Assembly: GCA_024680365.1 (NCBI GenBank)
Contig: JAILCN010000073.1
Coordinates: 1-51,673 of the forward strand
Length of the DNA stretch: 51,673 bases
Direction of reading: 5' to 3'
From: Solobacterium sp.
GTDB taxonomy: Bacteria; Bacillota_I; Bacilli_A; Erysipelotrichales; Erysipelotrichaceae
Positions within the stretch are counted from its first letter, which is position 1, and every line of letters begins with the position of its first letter. Positions 43,519 through 51,673 of this stretch are shown one piece after another. The position numbers were made by a program, and so were the translations under genes. The notes under the pieces were generated by a model. It saw nothing but the letters and a program-made list of their open reading frames with translations, was not told the origin of the DNA and ran no database searches.

Positions 43519-44844
43519 GTGATTATCCTGAATCTGACATTTGAAAACATCAGGACTATTACCGTCATGTTCCTGGATATATTCATTATCTGGCTGGTCA
43601 TTTATTACATCCTGAGACTGGTCAGAAACAATTCAAGAACGATCCAGATCTTTAAGGGGATCATTCTGGTCGTCGTCATTGACGCGCTGGCCAAGATGCT
43701 CGGTCTGAAGACGCTTGAATATCTGATGGATATGTTTGTGAACTGGGGTTTTCTTGCGGTTATCATCATCTTCCACCCCGAGATCCGCTCGATTCTGGAA
43801 CGAATCGGAAAATCGAATGTATTTTCAAGAATTACAACGCTGACCGGCGGCGAAAAGGAAAACCTGGTCGACAATATCGTGACGGCAGTCATGATCTTAA
43901 GCAAGAACCAGACCGGTGCCCTGATCTCCATCGAGCAGTCGCATTCCCTTGAAGATTTCGTAGCGACGGGAACAAGAATGAACTCGGATGTGACCGCTGA
44001 GCTTCTGACATCGATCTTTGTGACGACAACGCCTCTCCATGACGGAGCGGTGATCATTCAGGGCGACAAGATCGCCTGTGCTTCGGCGTATTTCCCGCCG
44101 ACCAATCTGGATCTGCCGTCCCGCTACGGCGCAAGACACAGAGCTGCCATCGGTATCAGCGAGATCTCCGATGCGGTGACGATCGTCGTTTCAGAAGAGA
44201 CTGGAGCTGTATCCATCGCGGAAAGCGGCAAGCTCTATCCAGTCAGCCGCAATGAGCTGCGCAACTATCTGCTCAGAGTGATCTGCGGCGAGATCACCGA
44301 AGTCAGAACCGCCGGCGTGAAACAGGAAAATCTCATCATTGACGATGAGGAAAATGTCCATCCGGCAGAAAAGAAGAAAAAAGTATTCGGCAAGCTGGCG
44401 CTGAGACGTCAGGAAGCTGCGGCGCCGGTCAAGATCGAAGCCGAAGAGGTAACGCCTGCCCGCACGGATCCGGAAGAGACGCCGGAAGCCAGCAGTTTTG
44501 CGGAAGCTGATGAAGAAGCAAGGGCAGCGAAGATCAAGCTCCCTCACAAAAAGAAAGCCGTGCCGATGAAGGAAGAAGCACCTGCGGAAAAAGAAGCGAG
44601 AATGACAGCGGAACAGGTGAAGGCAGCCAGAGAAGCCAGCAGGAAGCGTCTGAAGCGTCAGGAAGAACCTGAAATGGCGCCGGCAATTGAGATCGAACCT
44701 GTTCTTGAGGAAGAAAAACAGTTTGATACGACAAAACTGGATATCTCTGAGCTCGTCGGCTTCAGCGGCGAACTGAAAGACCAGTTTGATATGGTGGAAA
44801 ACATGGCCTCCGATTCCGCCGGCCGGAAAGGAGGCAGCGAATGA
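43519..44844 (+). CDS. cdaA: diadenylate cyclase CdaA with long charged C-terminal extension
   Basis: Membrane N-term; DAC domain motifs LHDGAVIIQGDKI and YGARHRAAIGISE; GTG start at 43519 preferred, TTG 43504 also possible. Confidence 0.92.
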   Translation: MIILNLTFENIRTITVMFLDIFIIWLVIYYILRLVRNNSRTIQIFKGIILVVVIDALAKMLGLKTLEYLMDMFVNWGFLAVIIIFHPEIRSILERIGKSNVFSRITTLTGGEKENLVDNIVTAVMILSKNQTGALISIEQSHSLEDFVATGTRMNSDVTAELLTSIFVTTTPLHDGAVIIQGDKIACASAYFPPTNLDLPSRYGARHRAAIGISEISDAVTIVVSEETGAVSIAESGKLYPVSRNELRNYLLRVICGEITEVRTAGVKQENLIIDDEENVHPAEKKKKVFGKLALRRQEAAAPVKIEAEEVTPARTDPEETPEASSFAEADEEARAAKIKLPHKKKAVPMKEEAPAEKEARMTAEQVKAAREASRKRLKRQEEPEMAPAIEIEPVLEEEKQFDTTKLDISELVGFSGELKDQFDMVENMASDSAGRKGGSE

Positions 44845-46259
44845 CTGACAACGAGAAGAAAAACCTGTTAGGCGATGACCAGACGAACAAGACGGAACTT
44901 GCCAACCGGATCGCCCGCCAGTCCAGGAAGATGGCGAATACGTATCAGCAGCTCGAAGACGTTGTCTTCCGTACGGTACGCTGGTTCTCCGCTCTGATCG
45001 ACAAGGCGCTGTTCAACCGCAAATACGGAAAGATCACAGCGCTCGTGCTGGCCGTTCTGCTGTATGTTGCGATCAACTACAACACGATGGCTTCCATCTA
45101 CACAAACTCCATGAAGTATACCCGGACGATCACCGGCGCGCCGGTCACCGCCCGCTATAACACCGATACATTCGAACTCAGCGGCATGCCGGAAAAAGTC
45201 GATATCCAGATCATCGGCGACGCGACCAATGTCACCAATGCGCTGACATCCGGCGGCGTGATCGTGGCGGACCTGGAAGGCCTGACAGAAGGCTCACACC
45301 AGGTGAAATTTACCGGCGAAGGCTTCGGCGACAATGTCAGCGTCGTTGTCGATCCTTCCGTTACGGTTCTGACGCTTAAGAAAAAGACGACTCAGCAGTT
45401 TGATCTGTCATGGGACTTCATCAATCTTGACAGCATGGCAAACATCTACAGCGTCGGTACTCCGCAGTTTGAATACACCAAGGTCAATGTCCGTGCCTCC
45501 AAAGACACGCTGTCATCAATTGCCTTCGTCAAGGCGCTGATCGACGTCAGCGGGCAGATGGCGGAATTTGAGCAGGATGCCAGACTGATCGCTTACGATG
45601 CGTCCGGCTATCCGGTCCAGGCGGACATCGTTCCGGACCGGATCCATGTCAAGGTCCCGGTCACATCACCGAACAAGACGGTTCCGATCGAGATCCAGGT
45701 CAGCGGCGAAGTGCCTGACGGCATGGCAATTGACAGTATTACGGCGGATCAGCAGACGGTGACGATCTATGGTTCGGAAAGCGTTCTGGGCGAGATCGAC
45801 AAAGTCATGGTCACCCTGAGTGCTGCGACCATTACCAAGGATTCCACGCTGCTGCGGCCGATCGTTCTGCCGGCCGGCGTCAACAGCTCAAACATCAACC
45901 AGATCACGATCAATGTCACGCTCGCTGAATCGGTCAGCCGCGTCATTGAAAACGTGCCGATCAATTTCCGCAACAACATCAATAACTACAAGGCTTCCCA
46001 GCCGGAGAACAAGACGACGACCAGCGTCACCGTCACCGGCACCCAGACCAACGTTGACCGGATCAGCGCTGCCAATATCAACGTCTATGTCGATATGAAA
46101 GACGCGGTTCCGGGCCTGCAGGACTTCAAGCTGTATGTCGATCAGCCCTCTGACGGACTGGTAAAATACATTCTCAATGAAGCTTCCTACACGCTCAATG
46201 TACTGGGTGAAACAACGGATACGGATTCCAGCGGAAACCAGAATACCAACAATGACTAG
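44841..46259 (+). CDS. cdaR: CdaR/YbbR-domain regulator of CdaA
   Basis: 4-nt overlap with cdaA; single N-terminal TM (ITALVLAVLLYVAINY) followed by YbbR-like repeats. Confidence 0.9.
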   Translation: MTDNEKKNLLGDDQTNKTELANRIARQSRKMANTYQQLEDVVFRTVRWFSALIDKALFNRKYGKITALVLAVLLYVAINYNTMASIYTNSMKYTRTITGAPVTARYNTDTFELSGMPEKVDIQIIGDATNVTNALTSGGVIVADLEGLTEGSHQVKFTGEGFGDNVSVVVDPSVTVLTLKKKTTQQFDLSWDFINLDSMANIYSVGTPQFEYTKVNVRASKDTLSSIAFVKALIDVSGQMAEFEQDARLIAYDASGYPVQADIVPDRIHVKVPVTSPNKTVPIEIQVSGEVPDGMAIDSITADQQTVTIYGSESVLGEIDKVMVTLSAATITKDSTLLRPIVLPAGVNSSNINQITINVTLAESVSRVIENVPINFRNNINNYKASQPENKTTTSVTVTGTQTNVDRISAANINVYVDMKDAVPGLQDFKLYVDQPSDGLVKYILNEASYTLNVLGETTDTDSSGNQNTNND

Positions 46260-46279
46260 CAGGGGAAACCCTGCTTTTT
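46258..46279 (+). terminator. Rho-independent terminator after cdaR
   Basis: AGCAGGG GAAA CCCTGCT TTTT. Confidence 0.8.
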
Positions 46280-46310
46280 CTGTGGTACAATAGGACTGGA
46301 GAATTGATTT

Positions 46311-46970
46311 ATGAAAAGAGTAATTGGAATTGTTGAAGATGAAAAAGACCTGAATGAACTGGTCAAGAGATATCTTGAAAAGGAAGGATATGAAGTACAT
46401 TCCTATCTGACTTTTGATGAGGCGGATGCGCATACTGCCGATGATGATGTCAGTCTGTGGATCCTGGACATCATGCTCGGCGACAAGAGCGGTTTTGATC
46501 TGATCGAAGCGATCCGGACAGTGGATCCGGAAGTGCCGGTCATCTTCATGTCAGCCCGCGACAAGGAATTCGACCGGATCATCGGTCTGGAAAAAGGATC
46601 CGACGACTATATCACCAAACCGTTTTCGCCCAAGGAACTCGTGCTGCGCGTCAACAACATCATGCGCAGAACATACCGGGAGGAAAGTCAGAAGATCACG
46701 GTGGACGGCTATGTGATCGACGAGACGCAGAGAACGGTGACAGAGAAGGATGTTCCGATCGAACTGACGACAAAAGAATTTGATCTGATGATGCTGTTTG
46801 TCAACAACCGGGGAACTGCGTTTCCGCGGGAAGCGATCCTGGAGAAGGTCTGGGAAGTCAATTACTACGGAAGCGACAGAGTCGTTGACGATACGCTGCG
46901 CAGACTGCGCAGAAAGATGCCGAATCTGTCCATACATACCATTTACGGATTCGGGTACAGGCTGGGCTGA
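46311..46970 (+). CDS. OmpR-family response regulator
   Basis: GIVEDEKDLNELVKRYL, LWILDIMLGDKSGFDLI, DDYITKPFSPKELVLRV; C-term winged helix. Confidence 0.93.
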   Translation: MKRVIGIVEDEKDLNELVKRYLEKEGYEVHSYLTFDEADAHTADDDVSLWILDIMLGDKSGFDLIEAIRTVDPEVPVIFMSARDKEFDRIIGLEKGSDDYITKPFSPKELVLRVNNIMRRTYREESQKITVDGYVIDETQRTVTEKDVPIELTTKEFDLMMLFVNNRGTAFPREAILEKVWEVNYYGSDRVVDDTLRRLRRKMPNLSIHTIYGFGYRLG

Positions 46971-48391
46971 TGAAAAGACTGAGAATGTGGCTGAGGGAAC
47001 TTTCCCTGACACAGCAGCTGATCACAATTATATTTATATTTCTGATCTGTCTGGCAGGATTCTTTTTTCTGTTCCTCGGCCCGCGGATCGATGAATTTAC
47101 CTACAGCCAGATGTACAGTCAGCTGTATTCTTCCCAGCAGGGCATCGTCAAATTCATTGACTCGCATCCCGGCATGATCCCGCAGAATGACGCCAATATC
47201 GAGAATATTGACGCGATCTACGATCCCAAATATGACCGCTTCTATTTCATCAACGAAGGGGAGTTTTCAAATGCGTTCAAAGATGTGATCCGCCGCCAGG
47301 CCAAGATCGAAAGCTCAGCGCCGCAGGAATACAGATACACGATGCAGGCGGAGAAGGAAGACGGAGTTCCGATCACGTACCTGTATATCATGACAATGCT
47401 CAATGACAGGCGCTTCCTGATCTCCCTGATGGAAGATTCCGTGCGTGTGCAGTTCCAGAACGAACTGTTCTCCAAAGTCGTCGGCATCAATATCCTGTTT
47501 GTGACGATCCTCTTTGCGCTTCTGCTTGTCTGGGTCACTTCGCTGATCTGGCCGCTGAATAAGATCAAGGAGTATATCGACAAGATCCGGGAAGATGATT
47601 CATCCGCGAAGCTGAACATCCACCGGAATGATGAGATCGGTGCAGTTGCCAGCGCGCTTTCGGATATGGAAGCTGAACTGGAACGGCAGAACCGGGAAAA
47701 GGAAGAGATGATCCAGAATATCTCGCATGACCTCAAGACGCCCATCGCAACGATCCGCTCGTACGGCGAAGCGATCAAGGACGGCATCTATCCGTATGAA
47801 ACACTGGAAAAATCAGTCGATGTCATCATCGAGCACGCTGACAGACTGGAGAAGAAAGTACGCAGCCTGATCGTTCTGAACAAGATGGGATACCTGCTGG
47901 ATACATGCGAAGAAGGGGATCAGCTGAATATGTCGGAAGTGATCGATAAAGTTCTTCTGTCCCTGAAGGTCATCCGTCCGGAGATCCGCTTTGTGACGGA
48001 AGTGGATGAGGACGTCTGCTTCCATGGTGAAGAGGAGCCCTGGCGCATCGTTGTCGAGAATCTGATCGACAATGCCCTGCGCTATGCTTCCTCCTATGTC
48101 AGGATCACTCTGCAGCCCGGCGAACTGTGTGTGATCAACGACGGTTCGCATATTGACGATGAGGCAGCGGAAAAGATCTTCCGTCCCTATGAAAAAGGTA
48201 CGGACGGTCAGTTTGGTCTCGGCCTTTCCATCGTCTACAAAGTCTGTACAACGTACGGCTACCGCGTGACTGCGGAGAATCTGAGCGAGGGTGTCTGCTT
48301 CCGGGTCTGGAAGGATCTGCCGAAGAAGGAACGCCGGCGCAGAAAAGAAGAAGAAAAGAAAAACAGCACAAAGAAAACGGGAACCGCGTGA
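46970..48391 (+). CDS. sensor histidine kinase
   Basis: Two TMs with extracytoplasmic domain, HAMP-like region, NISHDLKTPIATIRSYGEAIKDG H-box, GTDGQFGLGLSIV G-box. Confidence 0.93.
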   Translation: MKRLRMWLRELSLTQQLITIIFIFLICLAGFFFLFLGPRIDEFTYSQMYSQLYSSQQGIVKFIDSHPGMIPQNDANIENIDAIYDPKYDRFYFINEGEFSNAFKDVIRRQAKIESSAPQEYRYTMQAEKEDGVPITYLYIMTMLNDRRFLISLMEDSVRVQFQNELFSKVVGINILFVTILFALLLVWVTSLIWPLNKIKEYIDKIREDDSSAKLNIHRNDEIGAVASALSDMEAELERQNREKEEMIQNISHDLKTPIATIRSYGEAIKDGIYPYETLEKSVDVIIEHADRLEKKVRSLIVLNKMGYLLDTCEEGDQLNMSEVIDKVLLSLKVIRPEIRFVTEVDEDVCFHGEEEPWRIVVENLIDNALRYASSYVRITLQPGELCVINDGSHIDDEAAEKIFRPYEKGTDGQFGLGLSIVYKVCTTYGYRVTAENLSEGVCFRVWKDLPKKERRRRKEEEKKNSTKKTGTA

Positions 48392-48415
48392 TCAGGATCC
48401 GCGGCCCGCTTTTTT
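48378..48415 (+). terminator. terminator overlapping histidine kinase 3' end
   Basis: CGGG-AA-CCGCG ... CGCGG-CCCG then T run. Confidence 0.6.
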
Positions 48416-48457
48416 GCGCTTAACGAAGCACATGTTTTTTTGTAAAATAGAGGCGTT

Positions 48458-49219
48458 ATGACAGAATACAGAGAGATCAGCGGCGTAAAGACCGCGTATA
48501 TGGAAGAAGGAACCGGCCGGGATATGGTCCTGATGCACGGCTGGGGCCAGAATAAAGAAATGATGCAGGCGATCTTTGATCACTTCAAAGACCGCTTTCA
48601 TGTCGTCAGTCTGGACTTCCCCGGTTTCGGGGAATCCGCAGAACCGCCGGAGCCGTGGGGTGTTCCCGAATATGAAGCGTACTTTGCGGAATTCATCAAT
48701 GCGCTCGGGCTGAAGGATCCGATCCTGATCGGGCATTCGTTCGGCTGCCGGGTCGCGATCCGCTATGCTGCGGATCATCAGGACAATGTGCGCAAGATGT
48801 GCCTGACCGGTGCAGCAGGGATCCGTCCGAAGCGGGGCCTGGACTATCAGATCCGGACAAAGGCATACAAGGCAGGCAAATGGTTCCTGAAGGTGACCGG
48901 CCAGACAAAGAAGCTGGAAGAGCTGCAGAACAACAGCGGCTCCGAAGACTATCGCAACGCGAAAGGCGTGATGCGGGCAACGTTTGTCAAAGTCGTCAAC
49001 GACGATCTGAGCCCGGTGCTCAAAGACGTGAAGTGCCCGGTCCTGCTTGTCTGGGGTGAATTTGATGAAGCCGCGCCATTATGGATGGGACAGCAGATGG
49101 AAAAAGAAATGGCAGATGCCGGTCTGGCAGTCTTTGAAGGCGATGACCACTGGGCATACTGGCATCAGGCAGCCCGCTTCAACACGGTGCTGGATATCTT
49201 TCTGAAAGAGGATGAATAA
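48458..49219 (+). CDS. alpha/beta hydrolase
   Basis: MVLMHGWGQNKEMM, VSLDFPGFGES, LIGHSFGCRVAIRYA (GHSFG nucleophile), LVWGEFDEAAP. Confidence 0.92.
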   Translation: MTEYREISGVKTAYMEEGTGRDMVLMHGWGQNKEMMQAIFDHFKDRFHVVSLDFPGFGESAEPPEPWGVPEYEAYFAEFINALGLKDPILIGHSFGCRVAIRYAADHQDNVRKMCLTGAAGIRPKRGLDYQIRTKAYKAGKWFLKVTGQTKKLEELQNNSGSEDYRNAKGVMRATFVKVVNDDLSPVLKDVKCPVLLVWGEFDEAAPLWMGQQMEKEMADAGLAVFEGDDHWAYWHQAARFNTVLDIFLKEDE

Positions 49220-49221
49220 GT

Positions 49222-50793
49222 ATGGTAATGAAACTGATTCTCGCCGCAGCGTTTGTGTGGGCGGCGCTGATCCCGTGCAAACGGGCGCTGCATATGTTCC
49301 AGCAGAACCGCTATGAAGTAAAGCGGTACTTCAAATGGATGAAAAGCAGCTGGGCGATCAATGCGGCTTCCGCTGCGCTGCCGCTGATCCTGTGCGTCAT
49401 TGCGGCGGTATGCGGACTGTTCCTGAAAGGCATTGTCAGAGACGTCGTCCTGTGCGTGCTGATGGCGCTTAACGGCGCATATCTCTGGGGCGCTGAAAGC
49501 GAAAAGAACTATATCAAACCGCTGGTATACACAGCCCGGGTCAAGCGGCAGATCGCTGTCATGGCTGTGCTGGCAGCGCTGTGCCTGTTTGTTTTTCTGA
49601 AGTCTGATCTTGCGTTCCTTCTGCCTGCAGGAAGCTTCCTGCTGCCCTGGCTGCTGATCTATCTGATGGCCTGGATCACGATGCCGGTGGAAGCGATGGT
49701 CAGACAGAGGTACATCAATGAAGCAAGAAAGATCCTGGCCGATCACAAAGATCTGATCAGGATCGGCATCACCGGAAGTTTTGGAAAAACATCCACCAAG
49801 AATATCATGCAGTCAATGCTGTCGGAACAGTACAACTCCCTGATGACGCCGGCCAGCTACAATACGCCGCTCGGCATCACGAGAACGATCCGGGAAATGC
49901 TGAAGCCGATCCACAAGGTATTTGTCTGTGAGATGGGTGCGGACCATGTCGGCGAGATCACATATCTGATGAACTTCGTCCATCCTTCGATCGGTCTTGT
50001 CACATCCATCGGTCCCCAGCATCTGAATACATTCGGATCCCAGGAGAACATCATCCATGAAAAGATGCAGATGATCGAACTTCTGCCTTCTGACGGATTC
50101 GGCATCCTCAACTATGACAACGACTTCATCCGGAATTACAAGGTGCAGAACAATGTGGAAACCGTGACCTACGGCATCCGCAGCAAGGATGTGGATTACC
50201 GCGCGGAAGACATCGTGTATTCGCCGACAGGCTCTTCGTTTACGGTCGTGCACGGCGATGAAAGAGTTCACATTGAGACAAAGCTTCTTGGTGAGCTGAA
50301 CATCCTGAATATTCTTTCCGCGATCGCCTGCGCAAGACATCTGAACGTCTCCTGGAACGTGATCCAGAGAGCCGCAAAGCAGATGAAGCAGGTCGAGCAC
50401 AGACTGGAAATGCGGAACATCAACGGCTACCGCTTCATTGACGACGCGTTCAATTCCAATCCGGTCGGCTCGGCAATGGCGCTGGAAGTCCTTTCCATGA
50501 TGCCCAATACCAGAGTCATCGTAACGCCGGGCATGATCGATCTCGGCGAGAAACAGGCGGAATACAACAAAGCCTTCGGCGAAAAGATGAAGGACAAGGC
50601 TGACATCGTCATTCTTGTTGGTGAGAACCAGACAAAGCCGATCGTGGAAGGTCTGGAAGCTTCCGGCTTTGACATGAACAATGTCCATGTCATGAATACT
50701 GTCAAAGAAGCGTTCGCGTACGTTTATCAGCACTGCACACCGAAGGATACCATCCTGCTGGAAAACGATCTGCCTGACGCCTTCAGCCACTGA
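49222..50793 (+). CDS. Mur ligase (MurF-like) with N-terminal transmembrane domain
   Basis: IGITGSFGKTSTKNIMQSML (P-loop), VCEMGADHVGEITYLM, FIDDAFNSNPVGSAMALEVL, VTPGMIDLG; residues ~1-155 hydrophobic helices. Confidence 0.88.
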   Translation: MVMKLILAAAFVWAALIPCKRALHMFQQNRYEVKRYFKWMKSSWAINAASAALPLILCVIAAVCGLFLKGIVRDVVLCVLMALNGAYLWGAESEKNYIKPLVYTARVKRQIAVMAVLAALCLFVFLKSDLAFLLPAGSFLLPWLLIYLMAWITMPVEAMVRQRYINEARKILADHKDLIRIGITGSFGKTSTKNIMQSMLSEQYNSLMTPASYNTPLGITRTIREMLKPIHKVFVCEMGADHVGEITYLMNFVHPSIGLVTSIGPQHLNTFGSQENIIHEKMQMIELLPSDGFGILNYDNDFIRNYKVQNNVETVTYGIRSKDVDYRAEDIVYSPTGSSFTVVHGDERVHIETKLLGELNILNILSAIACARHLNVSWNVIQRAAKQMKQVEHRLEMRNINGYRFIDDAFNSNPVGSAMALEVLSMMPNTRVIVTPGMIDLGEKQAEYNKAFGEKMKDKADIVILVGENQTKPIVEGLEASGFDMNNVHVMNTVKEAFAYVYQHCTPKDTILLENDLPDAFSH

Positions 50794-51673
50794 TGAAGTG
50801 GGCAGTGATCGGCACCTGGGCAATGGCGGAAAACGGTGTGAACATTGCGGCAGGGATGCTTGAAAAAGGGGAAACAGCAGCTGATGCGGCATGCGCAGGC
50901 GTCAGCGATGTCGAAGACAACCCGTCATTCCATTCTGTCGGTTACGGCGGCAGACCCAATAAAAACTGCAGAGTTGTCCTGGACGGCGGCTTCATGGACG
51001 GCGATACGCTGCACTTCGGAGCAGTCGGAGCCATTGAAGGATTCCGTTCTCCCATACACATCGCAAGATCCCTGATGAAAGGGGATGCCAACAATTTCCT
51101 GGTCGGCAAAGGCGCGGAGCTTTATGCCGAAACAAACGGCTTTGAAAAACGCGACAACCTGACGGAAGAAGCCATTGCGATCTGGCAGAAAGAAAAAGAC
51201 AGGCTGAAAGCGTTAAGCGCCTATGACGGACATGATACTGTCTGTTTCCTGACAAAAGATCAGAACGGCACACTTTGCGCCGCAACGTCGACTTCCGGAC
51301 TGTTCATGAAGGAAGAGGGAAGACTCGGCGATACACCGGTTCCCGGCAGCGGCTTCTATGCGGATTCCAAGTACGGATCAGCAGCGGCGACCGGCATGGG
51401 TGAGGAGATCATGAAAGGCGCGCTGAGCTATGCGGCAGTCTTCTGGATGAAGCTTGGCATGAGCGCGATGGAAGCTGCGCAGAAAGCCGTAAATGATCTC
51501 GACAGGGAACTGAAAGAGAGAAACGGATACGCGCAGCCGATGTCGCTGATTGCAATGGACAAAGAGGGAAACATCGGCGTCGGTACAAATATCGAATTCA
51601 CATTCGTGTACGCGGATGAAAAAACGGAACCGGCAGTCTATACCGCGGTTCCCCAGGAAGAAACGATCATGAT
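50793..51673 (+). CDS. N4-(beta-N-acetylglucosaminyl)-L-asparaginase / isoaspartyl-peptidase-like Ntn hydrolase (truncated at window end)
   Basis: Frame starting ATG 50793 (TGATG overlap with previous stop): MKWAVIGTWAMAENGVNIAAGMLEKGETAADAACAGVSDVEDNPSFHSVGYGGRPNKNCRVVLDGGFMDGDTLHFGAVGAIEGFRSPIHIARSLM...HDTVCFLTKDQNGTLCAATSTSG. Absent from the ORF track because no stop occurs in the window. Confidence 0.88.
   Translation, partial: MKWAVIGTWAMAENGVNIAAGMLEKGETAADAACAGVSDVEDNPSFHSVGYGGRPNKNCRVVLDGGFMDGDTLHFGAVGAIEGFRSPIHIARSLMKGDANNFLVGKGAELYAETNGFEKRDNLTEEAIAIWQKEKDRLKALSAYDGHDTVCFLTKDQNGTLCAATSTSGLFMKEEGRLGDTPVPGSGFYADSKYGSAAATGMGEEIMKGALSYAAVFWMKLGMSAMEAAQKAVNDLDRELKERNGYAQPMSLIAMDKEGNIGVGTNIEFTFVYADEKTEPAVYTAVPQEETIM

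Noticed and set aside
49813-50892. 359-aa minus-strand ORF
   Set aside because: Antisense to the MurF-like gene and the start of the asparaginase gene.

Overview
51.7-kb chromosomal segment of a Bacillota-type genome. The Erysipelotrichia-like flavour is an inference from gene content (AddAB, CdaA-CdaR, CoaX, YoaK-type DUF1275, Dat, Alr), not a search result. The window is densely coding and mostly housekeeping: about 45 protein genes, a six-tRNA cluster (Val-Thr-Tyr-Gln-Lys-Gly) and a lone tRNA-Thr. I saw no CRISPR array, rRNA, transposase or prophage. Two genes at the window edges are absent from the ORF track: a HAD hydrolase (left, minus strand) and an N4-GlcNAc-asparaginase-like Ntn hydrolase (right, plus strand). 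The most interesting signal is a ~49-nt block, nearly identical and able to fold, in the 5' UTRs of two secreted DUF5648-NlpC/P60 cell-wall hydrolase paralogs (17.36 kb and 21.29 kb). In both it sits exactly 44 nt from a TTTACA -35-like box, and the sequence further upstream is unrelated. One paralog also has an intergenic region rich in palindromes and direct repeats. Secondary points of interest: an alpha/beta-hydrolase / membrane-anchored MurF-like ligase / Ntn-hydrolase gene run, a c-di-AMP synthase CdaA with a long charged C-terminal tail next to a two-component system, a LarC with a 50-residue His-rich insert, a histone-H1-like KPASS repeat protein, and a divergent promoter region with two perfect palindromes between a YoaK-family gene and a tandem DJ-1 pair. 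All of this is hand reading; no searches or folding programs were run.
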